From contig MNQK01000032.1 of NCBI GenBank assembly GCA_001915385.1, positions 6,498 to 70,497 of the forward strand: a DNA stretch of 64,000 nucleotides, written 5' to 3'. The number at the start of each line of letters is the position of its first letter. Within the stretch, counting starts at the first letter, position 1. Positions 1 to 7,274 of this stretch are shown here, in pieces. The notes beneath the pieces are model-generated. The model saw nothing but the letters and a program-made list of their open reading frames with translations, did not search any database and was not told where the DNA came from. This DNA comes from Bacteroidales bacterium 52_46. Its GTDB lineage: Bacteria; Bacteroidota; Bacteroidia; Bacteroidales; Muribaculaceae. Both the position numbers and the translations under genes were made by a program.

Positions 1-158
1 GCAATGGTATACTCGGCCCACTGCGCCCGCGGGACAACGCGGTTGTTGACAGCTATGGCATGTCCCTTCTCACTGATGCCCTGGCTCTGCAGCAGTGCGG
101 TAAGTGTATCGCACCCTTCGGGCAACAGGACTTCCATACGATTAATCTCTACTTTCAT
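1..158 (-). CDS. thiS: ThiS sulfur carrier protein (5' part, runs off the left edge)
   Basis: Reading leftwards from the ATG at 158 gives MKVEINRMEVLLPEG, then an AVNNRVVPR segment and WAEYTI, the ubiquitin-like fold expected of ThiS, the small protein that carries sulfur as a C-terminal thiocarboxylate for thiazole formation in thiamine synthesis. About 52 residues are present; the C-terminal Gly-Gly lies outside the window. A TPP riboswitch lies about 100 bases upstream on the same strand, which agrees with this role, and other thi genes probably follow to the left. The identification rests on the family-like AVNN(R/E)VVPR motif and the riboswitch. Confidence 0.85.
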   Translation of the reverse strand, partial: MKVEINRMEVLLPEGCDTLTALLQSQGISEKGHAIAVNNRVVPRAQWAEYTI

Positions 159-256
159 CTGACTGATATGTCTGTAAAAAATTATCCGGCACCGATATGG
201 CGACGGACACAATGAGGGGAAATTAATCCTGTTACGGGGAAATGCAAAAACAATCT

Positions 257-338
257 CACAAGTTCCTTTCGGCAGTACTAACCGCATCAAGTTCATAGGG
301 TATAATCTCAGTCCTCCAACGAGGACACCCCTCCTGTG
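257..338 (-). promoter_or_regulatory. TPP (THI-box) riboswitch
   Basis: On the minus strand the element contains the conserved CTGAGATTATACCC core followed by GAACTTGATGCGGTTAGTAC and GCCGAAAGGA. The outer P1 stem is CACAGG (plus 333-338) pairing with CTTGTG (plus 257-262). It lies in the leader of thiS and should lower thi expression when thiamine pyrophosphate is abundant. Confidence 0.95.
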
Positions 339-372
339 TTCCCCGCAAAATTACACAATTTTTCATTTATGT

Positions 373-380
373 CAAATTTA
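373..380 (-). promoter_or_regulatory. -7 box of the thi operon promoter
   Basis: The minus strand reads TAAATTTG, a match to the Bacteroidetes -7 consensus TAnnTTTG. Transcription would start near 366, about 30 bases before the TPP riboswitch. No convincing -33 box was seen. Confidence 0.5.
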
Positions 381-395
381 TACGGGAAATAAATG

Positions 396-403
396 TATCT
401 TTG
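396..403 (+). promoter_or_regulatory. -7 box for the nucleotidyltransferase-fold gene
   Basis: TATCTTTG matches TAnnTTTG and ends 26 bases before the ATG at 430. It is divergent from, and nearly overlaps, the thi promoter. Confidence 0.6.
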
Positions 404-429
404 CCGATTTATCTAAAAATAACTGAAAG

Positions 430-1023
430 ATGAAAAATTCTGAAAAATCAGATGCTGCGGTTGAGAGGGCTTATCGTGTCATGGCTCAGTCTGGCATCGT
501 GGAAACGCTGCAACGGCACGGGTGCAGAGTGAATGTAATCGGTTCGGTGGCTATGGGACTTATCGCTTCGCACAAGGATATCGACCTGCATGTCTACAGC
601 AAAGGGGTAACGACCGCCGGCAGTTTTGCCATTATGGCCGAGATTGCCGACAATCCGGATGTAACGGAAATCATTTGTATCAACGGGCTTCATACCGATG
701 AACGGTGCATCGCATGGCACATCAATTACCGATGTAGCGACGGCGAAATGTGGAAGTTCGACATAATCCATATCGGGGAGGGCTCGCGCTACGACGGGTT
801 CTTCGAGGAGATGGCCGAACGAATCAAAGCCCGGCTTACACCGGAATTGAGGGAGCTGATACTGGAATTGAAATTTTCGACGCCCGACGATATGAAAATA
901 AGCGGTGTGGAATATTACGAGGCGGTGATTGCCGACGGAGTAAGGACTCTCCCCGCACTCTACGAATGGGTGGAACGGCACCGTGCGAATCCGCGCAGTG
1001 AATACTGGATGCCGGAGGAGTAA
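430..1023 (+). CDS. Nucleotidyltransferase-fold protein of unknown function
   Basis: The 197-residue product has a G-S pair at residues 38-39 followed by K-D-I-D-L-H at 49-54, the GS...DxD signature of the DNA-polymerase-beta-like nucleotidyltransferase fold. The two Asp residues would bind the metal. No signal peptide or membrane segment is visible, so it should be cytoplasmic. The rest is unlike any specific transferase I recognise, so the substrate is unknown; small-molecule (antibiotic-type) nucleotidyltransferases are one possibility. It is monocistronic with its own -7 box at 396. The spacer after it is filled by dispersed repeats. Confidence 0.6.
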   Translation: MKNSEKSDAAVERAYRVMAQSGIVETLQRHGCRVNVIGSVAMGLIASHKDIDLHVYSKGVTTAGSFAIMAEIADNPDVTEIICINGLHTDERCIAWHINYRCSDGEMWKFDIIHIGEGSRYDGFFEEMAERIKARLTPELRELILELKFSTPDDMKISGVEYYEAVIADGVRTLPALYEWVERHRANPRSEYWMPEE

Positions 1024-1052
1024 GGATATGCCAATTCGCTTTGTGTAGCAGA

Positions 1053-1140
1053 AGGTGTTGCAAAACTCGAAATTAGCCACGGTCTGTGCGTCCGATAATC
1101 CGTTGATAATCAACATCTGTTTCCCGGAGGGTGTTGCAAG
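1053..1140. repeat. Dispersed repeat, family D (GGTGTTGYAAAACT type)
   Basis: The block starts with ggtgttgcaaaactcg, includes cacggtctgtgcgtc, and has a second ggtgttgcaa near its end. A clearly related block is at 25405-25543. Both lie in gene-free spacers. Confidence 0.7.
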
Positions 1141-1149
1141 CCTAAACTG

Positions 1150-1259
1150 ACCGCGGTTAAAAACCGCGGCTACTATGCAAAGGCTCTTGATAATCAGCCG
1201 TGTAGTAGCCGCGGTTTCTTTGCAGAGCAAAGCGCCAAAGGCGATAATCAACCGCGGTC
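1150..1259. repeat. Dispersed palindromic repeat, family A (CCGCGGTT..AACCGCGG)
   Basis: It contains ccgcggttaaaaaccgcgg followed by ctacta, then tagtagccgcggtttc in inverted orientation, and ends in accgcggtca. Related copies occur at 21220, 52920, 54677 and 55760. This block and the preceding family-D block fill most of the spacer between the gene ending at 1023 and the cupin ending at 1368. No gene is seen there. Confidence 0.8.
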
Positions 1260-1367
1260 AGCTAAAGTCGAGCTTTGCCCCCTACTATTGGAAATGTTGC
1301 AATTCCCTCATCATGCTGTCGTAAAATTAGTTTTGCATCACTCTCTTTTTAACTTTTACGGGAATGG

Positions 1368-1718
1368 TTATACTATGGCGTCGGTCATGGTGAAGTTTTC
1401 GAGAGAGCCGGCTTTGACCTGAATGCAGATATATGAAATTGCACTGTCAGGAGCCGCGGAGAGCTGACGCTTAACTTCGGGTGCCACGCGCAACCAGTCG
1501 CCTGCGGCCAAACCGACGTTTTCACCGTCGAGTGTCATTGTGCCTTTGCCGGAAAGGATGCCGTAGATTTCCTCGTTCTGTTTGTGGGAATGCACAAAGG
1601 GAACCTGTGCGCCTGCGGGCAGATTGTTGATTGAAATTTCCGCTCCTGTGAGATGAAGCACGTCGTGCAGTTCGACGCGTGCTTCGGCGGGAACACTGAT
1701 TTTGCTGTAATTGCTCAT
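1368..1718 (-). CDS. Small cupin-domain protein
   Basis: The 116-residue product is a single beta-barrel cupin: the metal-site pattern H-S-H-K-Q-N-E-E followed by Y-G-I-L-S-G-K-G occupies the first cupin motif, and a weaker second motif follows (GDWLRVAP). The start MSNYSKIS at 1718 is chosen over an upstream in-frame ATG because a promoter -7 box lies at 1749-1756, inside the longer frame. It is divergent from an HxlR-type regulator, an arrangement typical of small stress-response enzymes under the control of the neighbouring regulator. The reaction is unknown; quinone or aldehyde detoxification are guesses. Confidence 0.75.
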   Translation of the reverse strand: MSNYSKISVPAEARVELHDVLHLTGAEISINNLPAGAQVPFVHSHKQNEEIYGILSGKGTMTLDGENVGLAAGDWLRVAPEVKRQLSAAPDSAISYICIQVKAGSLENFTMTDAIV

Positions 1719-1748
1719 ATCTGTAATAGTTTTTTGGGTTTGATGATG

Positions 1749-1756
1749 CAAATTTA
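1749..1756 (-). promoter_or_regulatory. -7 box of the cupin promoter
   Basis: The minus strand reads TAAATTTG (TAnnTTTG) about 30 bases before the chosen cupin start. Confidence 0.55.
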
Positions 1757-1801
1757 ACGGCCTGATTCCTGACATGCAAGAAGGATAATCCGAGTAATCA
1801 G

Positions 1802-1817
1802 GTTACTTTAAGGTAAC
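1802..1817. promoter_or_regulatory. Candidate HxlR operator
   Basis: The perfect dyad GTTAC-N6-GTAAC lies between the divergent cupin and hxlR-like promoters. HxlR-family dimers bind short inverted repeats of this size, usually beside their own gene. Binding here is inference. Confidence 0.4.
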
Positions 1818-1885
1818 TATTGCAGATATTCAGCGGGATACATTATGCGACTTTTATCATTTTTAACATGATGTCGATTTTATAG

Positions 1886-1916
1886 TTGCAACATGTTTAA
1901 CATTTGCTTACTTTTG
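1886..1916 (+). promoter_or_regulatory. Promoter of the HxlR-family regulator
   Basis: TTG at 1886-1888 and TACTTTTG at 1909-1916 are separated by 20 bases, a good Bacteroidetes -33/-7 pair. The predicted start site is about 40 bases before the ATG at 1965. Confidence 0.6.
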
Positions 1917-1964
1917 TATACCAATATTAAAAATCAAGATAATATATAACGTAAAGCATCTATT

Positions 1965-2336
1965 ATGAACCGTAAAATCATTGCCCGCGACCTGCTATAC
2001 CCCGACTGCCCGATACGCAACATTCTGGCACGTATCGGCGACAAATGGTCAATGCTCATTCTCTATACCCTCGCCGACAGCGAATGCATGCGCTTCAATG
2101 CCATCCACAACGCCGTGCCCGACATCTCCCAAAAGATGCTCACCACCACATTGCGCACCCTGCAGCAGGACGGCCTCGTCAACCGCAAAATCTACGCCGA
2201 AGTACCCCCTCGTGTCGAATACTCCCTAACTGAAAGAGCCACTACCCTGCTCCCCCACCTCAACTCTCTGATAAACTGGTCGCTCGAAAACTTCACCGCC
2301 ATAATGCACGACCGGGAGATATCATTGATTGAATAA
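1965..2336 (+). CDS. HxlR-family winged-helix transcriptional regulator
   Basis: The 123-residue protein has the HxlR hallmark D-C-P-I-R then IGDKWSMLILYTLA, followed by RFNAIHNAVPDISQKMLTTT, the DNA-recognition region, and a wing ending in EYSLTERA. The Cys in DCPIR is the position used as a redox or electrophile sensor in several family members. It is divergent from the cupin gene and likely controls it, and itself, through the dyad at 1802. It converges with the biosynthetic block starting at 2384, and nothing in the sequence links it to that block. Confidence 0.9.
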   Translation: MNRKIIARDLLYPDCPIRNILARIGDKWSMLILYTLADSECMRFNAIHNAVPDISQKMLTTTLRTLQQDGLVNRKIYAEVPPRVEYSLTERATTLLPHLNSLINWSLENFTAIMHDREISLIE

Positions 2337-2383
2337 ATTGAATATCAGGATATTTTACTATTAAATATTTAACATTAATCGAT

Positions 2384-2977
2384 TCAATGCCCAGGACATA
2401 TCTCTAAGTTGAAATCTCTTATAAGTCCGTTGATTTTGTTTTCGCTTTCTTTGGCCTGGGCTTTATCCCCTCCCGGAAGTTTTGTCACAGTTTTCAGGCC
2501 GGGGATTAAAGCGTCGCCTGTAAATAAAAAACGGTCAATCATGATACTGATGCTGCCACGTGTATGGCCCGGCGTCGGAATGAAATTTATTATATGATTG
2601 TTCCAGTCGAGCTTATTATCAAGAGTGTCGGTAATTATGTCGGCCTCTGATATGGTAAAGGCCTTTTCATTGTCCCAGAATACTGAACAGTTCTTCTTTT
2701 CACTCCCTATTGCCTCGTTGCACTCCCTGCTGCATATAAGTTTTATGTCGTGGAAAATCTCACGCAGAGCGTTGACACTCAGGCAATGGTCGAAATGTTC
2801 GTGCGTGAGAATTATATACTTTGGACGCAGATTGTTACATGAAATAAATGTCAATAGCTGTGTCATATCTTCCGAAGCCGGGTCTATCATTATGCATTCC
2901 TGGGAGATTGCCGAATCGTACACGATATAGCAACATGACGATACTGGATTATTGACAATCTTTTCTACTGTCAGCAT
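2384..2977 (-). CDS. Metallo-beta-lactamase-fold hydrolase, last gene of the minus operon
   Basis: The 197-residue product has the zinc motif T-H-E-H-F-D-H-C, then TPGHTRGS and FTGDALIPG, as in glyoxalase-II-like thioester hydrolases. It ends exactly at ...CPGH, just after the last conserved His; relatives usually run further. The start MLTVEKIV at 2977 is preferred to an upstream ATG inside the preceding SDR gene, leaving a 14-base gap to that gene and giving a length close to the paralogue at 15817-16380 (187 residues). In this setting it plausibly releases an acyl group from ACP or CoA. That role is inference. Confidence 0.85.
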   Translation of the reverse strand: MLTVEKIVNNPVSSCCYIVYDSAISQECIMIDPASEDMTQLLTFISCNNLRPKYIILTHEHFDHCLSVNALREIFHDIKLICSRECNEAIGSEKKNCSVFWDNEKAFTISEADIITDTLDNKLDWNNHIINFIPTPGHTRGSISIMIDRFLFTGDALIPGLKTVTKLPGGDKAQAKESENKINGLIRDFNLEICPGH

Positions 2978-2991
2978 CGCTTGGCGAAGTT

Positions 2992-3735
2992 TTATCCTGT
3001 TATATTGATTGTGCGTCCGCCATCGACTGTAATCTGTTGACCTGTAATCCAACGGGATTTTTCTGATAATAGAAATTCCACTGTATCGGCAATATCCTTT
3101 GTAGTCCCCAACCCGAGCGGATATGATGAGGCCATTCGTTGAATAAGTTCATCATCGGCATACATGTGCTCGGTCATGCGAGTTCTCACGCCGCCGGGCA
3201 ATACGGAGTTGACCCTGACTTTAGGCGCAAGCTCAATGGCCAGTGAATGCATAAGCCCGTCGAGTCCTGATTTCGATGCGCTGTAGGCGGCGAAAGCTTT
3301 TGCTCCGAAGTTACTTATATTGCTCGAGATGAATACGATACTTTCCAAGGCTCCCTTGTTTGTCTTTTTATTGGCAAGCACTTTGGTTATCAGTGCAGGA
3401 GCAATGACATTTGTGTTGAATGACTCTGTCAGTATAGCGCTTGAAATGGCCTTGATAGGCAGAGTTTTCATATATCCTGCGCTATGCACGAAATAAGATA
3501 TCGATATACCGTTTTCTTCCAAGAAGAGTTTAAGGGCATCTTCAATCTCACTTACATTGCCGACATCATATTTCCATATCAGATGACCTTCGCTGTGGCA
3601 GGCGCACATCGTTTCCTTAAGCCGCTGTTCGTCCCTTCCGTTGAGTATGACATTGCAGGTTGACGACAATGTCTTCGCTATTTCCGCACCGATACCTGAT
3701 GATGCACCGGTGACTAACACATATTTCTTTTCCAT
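2992..3735 (-). CDS. SDR-family oxidoreductase (FabG-like)
   Basis: The 247-residue protein starts MEKKYVLVTG and has the cofactor motif TGASSGIG, the catalytic Ser in FISSN, and Y-S-A-S-K. It ends in ITGQQITVDGG like 3-oxoacyl-ACP reductases. The in-frame ATG at 3762 would overlap the upstream SDR gene, so 3735 is chosen, one base past the stop codon of that gene. It is probably a ketoreductase acting on an ACP-bound beta-ketoacyl intermediate made by the KAS III at 4499-5563. Substrate unknown. Confidence 0.88.
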   Translation of the reverse strand: MEKKYVLVTGASSGIGAEIAKTLSSTCNVILNGRDEQRLKETMCACHSEGHLIWKYDVGNVSEIEDALKLFLEENGISISYFVHSAGYMKTLPIKAISSAILTESFNTNVIAPALITKVLANKKTNKGALESIVFISSNISNFGAKAFAAYSASKSGLDGLMHSLAIELAPKVRVNSVLPGGVRTRMTEHMYADDELIQRMASSYPLGLGTTKDIADTVEFLLSEKSRWITGQQITVDGGRTINITG

Positions 3736-3736
3736 A

Positions 3737-4498
3737 TTATTGTGCAGTAAAGCCTCCGTCAATATTCATTACAGCTCCCGTCATCCACTTTGACATATCG
3801 CTAAGCAGAAATACGACACCATTGGCTATATCTTCTGCCTCGCCGAGACCCAGTGGATGAAGATTATTCAGGCGCTGCATGTATTCGTCATCAAACCGGA
3901 ATGAATTTTCCTCCATCATTTTCGTTTTGATAAATCCCGGAGCTATACAGTTGACTCTTATTCTTTTAGAAGCCAGTTCTATTGACAGCGCTTTCGTAAT
4001 GCCTATTATTGCAGCTTTGGTCATCGCATATGCCACGTTGGCGGCTGATCCGACAACTCCGTAGACTGATGAAATAAGCACTGCAGATCCACCGTCATTG
4101 CTGTGTATCTTATTGGATGCGAATGTCTTAATTAATTCTACCGCGGCGTATTGGTTTACGCGGTAGAGTTTGTCGGCTTTCTCCCTTTGAATGGCTTTCA
4201 ATGGCGTGATATATGGGATTCCCGCGATATGTGCCATCCCATTGAGTTTGCCATATTTCTTGACGGCATTCTCGATTGCCGGCCTTATCTGTTCCGGCTC
4301 ACTTAAATCCAGTACCAATGGATGTAGCTTGTCGGAAGACTGTTGTTTGATAAACTGGTGCAGCCCTTCTTCATTATAATCCACTAATATCAGTTCGGCA
4401 CCGAGATTTGCCAATATTTGGGTTGTGGCCTTACCTATACCGGAAGCGGCGCCGGTTATCAGAAAGCGCCTGTCGCGAATATTCAATAAATCGTCCAT
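3737..4498 (-). CDS. SDR-family oxidoreductase (FabG-like)
   Basis: The 253-residue product begins MDDLLNIRDRRFLITG and has TGAASGIG, ISSVYG with the catalytic Ser, Y-A-M-T-K and a C-terminal WMTGAVMNIDGGF. It abuts the KAS III stop (4499) with no gap and is followed at once by a second SDR, so the two are co-translated. Two consecutive reductases, plus a third at 6552, suggest more than one keto or hydroxy position is reduced, or that one acts as a dehydrogenase. This is inference. Confidence 0.88.
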   Translation of the reverse strand: MDDLLNIRDRRFLITGAASGIGKATTQILANLGAELILVDYNEEGLHQFIKQQSSDKLHPLVLDLSEPEQIRPAIENAVKKYGKLNGMAHIAGIPYITPLKAIQREKADKLYRVNQYAAVELIKTFASNKIHSNDGGSAVLISSVYGVVGSAANVAYAMTKAAIIGITKALSIELASKRIRVNCIAPGFIKTKMMEENSFRFDDEYMQRLNNLHPLGLGEAEDIANGVVFLLSDMSKWMTGAVMNIDGGFTAQ

Positions 4499-5563
4499 TT
4501 ACAGTTCTATTAGTTTACAGAAATCAAGGTTACCTACTTTCATTAGAATACTGCTCCAGCTAAGACCTACGCCAAAACCGGCCATACACAAAAGTTTCTC
4601 ATTCCGACAAAGCTCGTCGCCAAGATTGTAAGTGATTGCCAATGGCACAGTTACACCGCTCGGATTGCCAAAATTCTCTACAATATTTGCCGGCATTTTT
4701 GCGTATGGTACTCCGATAGCATCAGCAACTTTGTTAAGCATGAATTTGTTAGGCTGGTGAAACATAAACCAATCAACAACCGACAAATCGCTTTGTGATA
4801 TCTCCATCAGGTGATTTATCATCGGAGGCACTTCGCGTTGTACGAAATTGAACACTTCATCACCCTGCATCACCAGGTTGTCGAGCGATCTCTTGTTTCC
4901 AGCCTCATCTTCAACAAGTTTTGCCGTTTCCTCCGAATGGGGCATTCTTGCGCCTCCTGCCGGTATCTTAAGCGCGTCCCAGCCTCGTCCGTCCATATTG
5001 ACAGTCATTTGTATGGGGCTGTCGTCAGCACTTTTCTCTACAATGGTCACTGAGGCGGCATCTCCAACTAATGGCCAGCTGTTGCGGTCATATTTAGACA
5101 CTTTCTGACTCAGTACGTCGGCATTTAGCAGGACCACTTTTTTTATTGCCGGCTGTTCAAGCAACATAAATGCCTGCATCATACCGATTTCAAATCCGGC
5201 ACATCCCTGATTGATATCCATGCAGATACAATCTGTGTGGAGGCCTAATTCCCCTTGTATTATATTGCTCGTAGGCGGCATCTGGTAATCGGGAGTCTGT
5301 GACACAAACAGCAACGCGTCTATTTCCTCCTTTTTCAGGTGTCCGTTATTGATTAGGTATTCCAGTCCGAAAAGGCAAAAATCGGCAGATGTCTGCCCTT
5401 CATCGGCTATGCGATGTTTCTTATAGCCCATGACGAGAGCAAGTTTCTTCGACTTCGCCGGCGAAAAGCTGAAGTTCGCCATTTCGTCCTCAAATAAAAT
5501 TTCCTTTCGAGGTACGATTGTGAGGATGCCGGAAATCCGCTTGTTTCTGAACAGTAAGTCCAT
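4499..5563 (-). CDS. Beta-ketoacyl-ACP synthase III (KAS III) homologue
   Basis: The 354-residue protein has the thiolase-fold condensing triad: Cys121 in N-Q-G-C-A-G-F, His in F-H-Q-P-N and Asn in F-G-N-P-S-G-V. FabH-type enzymes condense an acyl-CoA starter with malonyl-ACP. The 28-residue N-terminal lead is longer than in the other two KAS III proteins of the block, which align from about MANFSF. The start overlaps the ACP stop by one base. With ACP, SDRs and an MBL hydrolase it forms a minimal chain-extension set. The starter specificity cannot be read from sequence. Confidence 0.92.
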   Translation of the reverse strand: MDLLFRNKRISGILTIVPRKEILFEDEMANFSFSPAKSKKLALVMGYKKHRIADEGQTSADFCLFGLEYLINNGHLKKEEIDALLFVSQTPDYQMPPTSNIIQGELGLHTDCICMDINQGCAGFEIGMMQAFMLLEQPAIKKVVLLNADVLSQKVSKYDRNSWPLVGDAASVTIVEKSADDSPIQMTVNMDGRGWDALKIPAGGARMPHSEETAKLVEDEAGNKRSLDNLVMQGDEVFNFVQREVPPMINHLMEISQSDLSVVDWFMFHQPNKFMLNKVADAIGVPYAKMPANIVENFGNPSGVTVPLAITYNLGDELCRNEKLLCMAGFGVGLSWSSILMKVGNLDFCKLIEL

Positions 5564-5793
5564 TATTTCTTTTCGCTCTTATTGATGAGTGATTTGATAT
5601 TTTCTATTGAAGAGAAATTTTCCGGTAAAATATCAACACCATTGATATTGATGCCGAAATTTTCTTCCAATTCAGAAACGAGGCTTACTACGTCAAACGA
5701 ATCGAGTATTCCCTCCTCGATAAAATTCACATCCTCCGAAAAATCAAATTCCGGACGGATACCATTAAGTATAGAAATGATTTGATTATTCAT
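5563..5793 (-). CDS. Acyl carrier protein
   Basis: The 76-residue acidic protein has the phosphopantetheine attachment site in GILDSFDVVSL, with Ser after Asp as usual. It overlaps the GNAT-like gene upstream by 8 bases and the KAS III gene by 1 base, so translation is coupled. It is the most canonical of the three ACPs in this operon and probably carries the chain that the KAS III extends. Confidence 0.92.
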   Translation of the reverse strand: MNNQIISILNGIRPEFDFSEDVNFIEEGILDSFDVVSLVSELEENFGININGVDILPENFSSIENIKSLINKSEKK

Positions 5794-6574
5794 GTCTTTC
5801 TAATAATTTATTGTTTATGAAAATATAGTCATAAAGCCCATCTTCTACTGCAGATAGCAACTTGTGTATTCTCAATACATTAATGTTTTCTGAATCTACC
5901 CAAAAATATGCATATTTACATCCGGTCTCATGCATTATTGTATAGACGTCATATAATAATTTTAATCCATTGTTTGATAAATCGAGCCACGCTCTTAAAT
6001 AGCATTTGACACCTTGCATTTCAAAAATCATGACGCCGATAACTTTATTCTCAGCATTGCGGTTTACGATTACGTTGTTTTTTGAAATTAATCCTGATAA
6101 TTCTTCTTTGTCCGGTAAATAGTCAAGGAAATCCACAAAGTTTGACTTCAATATCTCCAGAATATCCGGTATATCATCAGCAACTGCATAATTTATTTGA
6201 GAAAGTACTCCTCGCTTCTTTATTTTAGTGTTATGCAATCTGATATATTTCTTATAAGATGAAAATCCTACATCCTGTAATATCTGTGCAAATAAGTCAA
6301 TTGGGGATTTTGTAGGGAAATTAATTACAAGGGGGTAATCATTTAGTTGTATTAAGCAATTTTTTAAATCTTCGCTGTCTGAAGATACAATGAAACATCG
6401 GAAATAATCATTCTCTCTTTTTAATAAGATGGCAGAAACTGATGACAGTAACAGAATGTCGTTATCTTCTATGGCCTGATTGAAATAATTCGAAATCTTG
6501 GGATCCCTTTTCAGAGATTGAATCCTGGCCTTTTTTTGAGAAATTGGTCCATTAAATTGTTCCATTGTCAACAT
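5786..6574 (-). CDS. GNAT-like N-acyltransferase candidate
   Basis: The 262-residue product has an N-terminal region of about 130 residues without a recognisable motif and a C-terminal part resembling a GNAT fold: ADDIPDILEILKSNFVDFL as an alpha1 region, KVIGVMIFEMQG as beta4, RAWLDLSNNGLKLLYD before the pantetheine-binding helix, and YFWVDSENINVLRIHKLL. Related two-part proteins transfer acyl groups to amino sugars or amino acids. It lies between an SDR and an ACP, with overlaps on both sides. The donor could be the ACP product. Family assignment is moderate; MEQFNG at 6565 is an alternative start. Confidence 0.55.
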   Translation of the reverse strand: MLTMEQFNGPISQKKARIQSLKRDPKISNYFNQAIEDNDILLLSSVSAILLKRENDYFRCFIVSSDSEDLKNCLIQLNDYPLVINFPTKSPIDLFAQILQDVGFSSYKKYIRLHNTKIKKRGVLSQINYAVADDIPDILEILKSNFVDFLDYLPDKEELSGLISKNNVIVNRNAENKVIGVMIFEMQGVKCYLRAWLDLSNNGLKLLYDVYTIMHETGCKYAYFWVDSENINVLRIHKLLSAVEDGLYDYIFINNKLLERHE

Positions 6575-7274
6575 GTATGTTTTGGCCTGTTATTGAACTG
6601 GCTTTATCGGATAAAAGGAAAGATACTGTTTCAGCTACGGATTTTATTGAGGTCGCAGCTTTTAGGGACGTTCGATTATATATTCGTTCCTTCTGCGATT
6701 CACTCAATGTTGAACTCATGGCTGTTTCCATAAAACCGGGAACGACAACATTCGAACGAATACCAAGTTCCCCCCATTCACGAGCTGTATCCTTGGAAAA
6801 AGCTTCGATTGCACCTTTGCTCGATGCATACATGGCTAATCCTTTGTAGCCGGTATGAACACTTATTGAAGAAATATGGACTATACATCCTTTAGTACGA
6901 TGCAATATCATATTCCTTATCGCATATTTTGTCAGCAGCATGGGGGTAAAGACATTGATGTCATACATCTTGCGTAATCGTGCTAAATTAATATTGGTAA
7001 CAATGTCATCATATGCCATTGCTGCATTATTCACATATCCGTTCAGAATAATTGAATTTGTAATGAATTCTTTAAAAACCGTCTTTTGAACAGAATCGCA
7101 GTCAGATAAGTCAACACTCTTGAAATGGAGCCTTTCATTATATTGATTCTCAAGTGCTTCAAATTCTTGGGTATGTGTACGTGCTATGCCATATACTGTA
7201 TGCCCTTCGTAGAGAAGGCTTCTGCATATTTCAAGTCCCACCCCTCGGGAACACCCGGTTACTAAATAATTCAT
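6552..7274 (-). CDS. SDR-family oxidoreductase
   Basis: The 240-residue protein begins MNYLVTGCSRGVGLEI (Rossmann glycine motif), has HISSISVH with the catalytic Ser, Y-A-S-S-K, and ends ITGQNIHVDNGTI. It overlaps the ligase gene upstream by 4 bases (ATGA). It is the most divergent of the three SDRs in this operon, with a Val instead of Ile in GxxxGVG. Ketoreduction or dehydrogenation of an ACP-bound intermediate is likely but unproven. Confidence 0.87.
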   Translation of the reverse strand: MNYLVTGCSRGVGLEICRSLLYEGHTVYGIARTHTQEFEALENQYNERLHFKSVDLSDCDSVQKTVFKEFITNSIILNGYVNNAAMAYDDIVTNINLARLRKMYDINVFTPMLLTKYAIRNMILHRTKGCIVHISSISVHTGYKGLAMYASSKGAIEAFSKDTAREWGELGIRSNVVVPGFMETAMSSTLSESQKERIYNRTSLKAATSIKSVAETVSFLLSDKASSITGQNIHVDNGTI

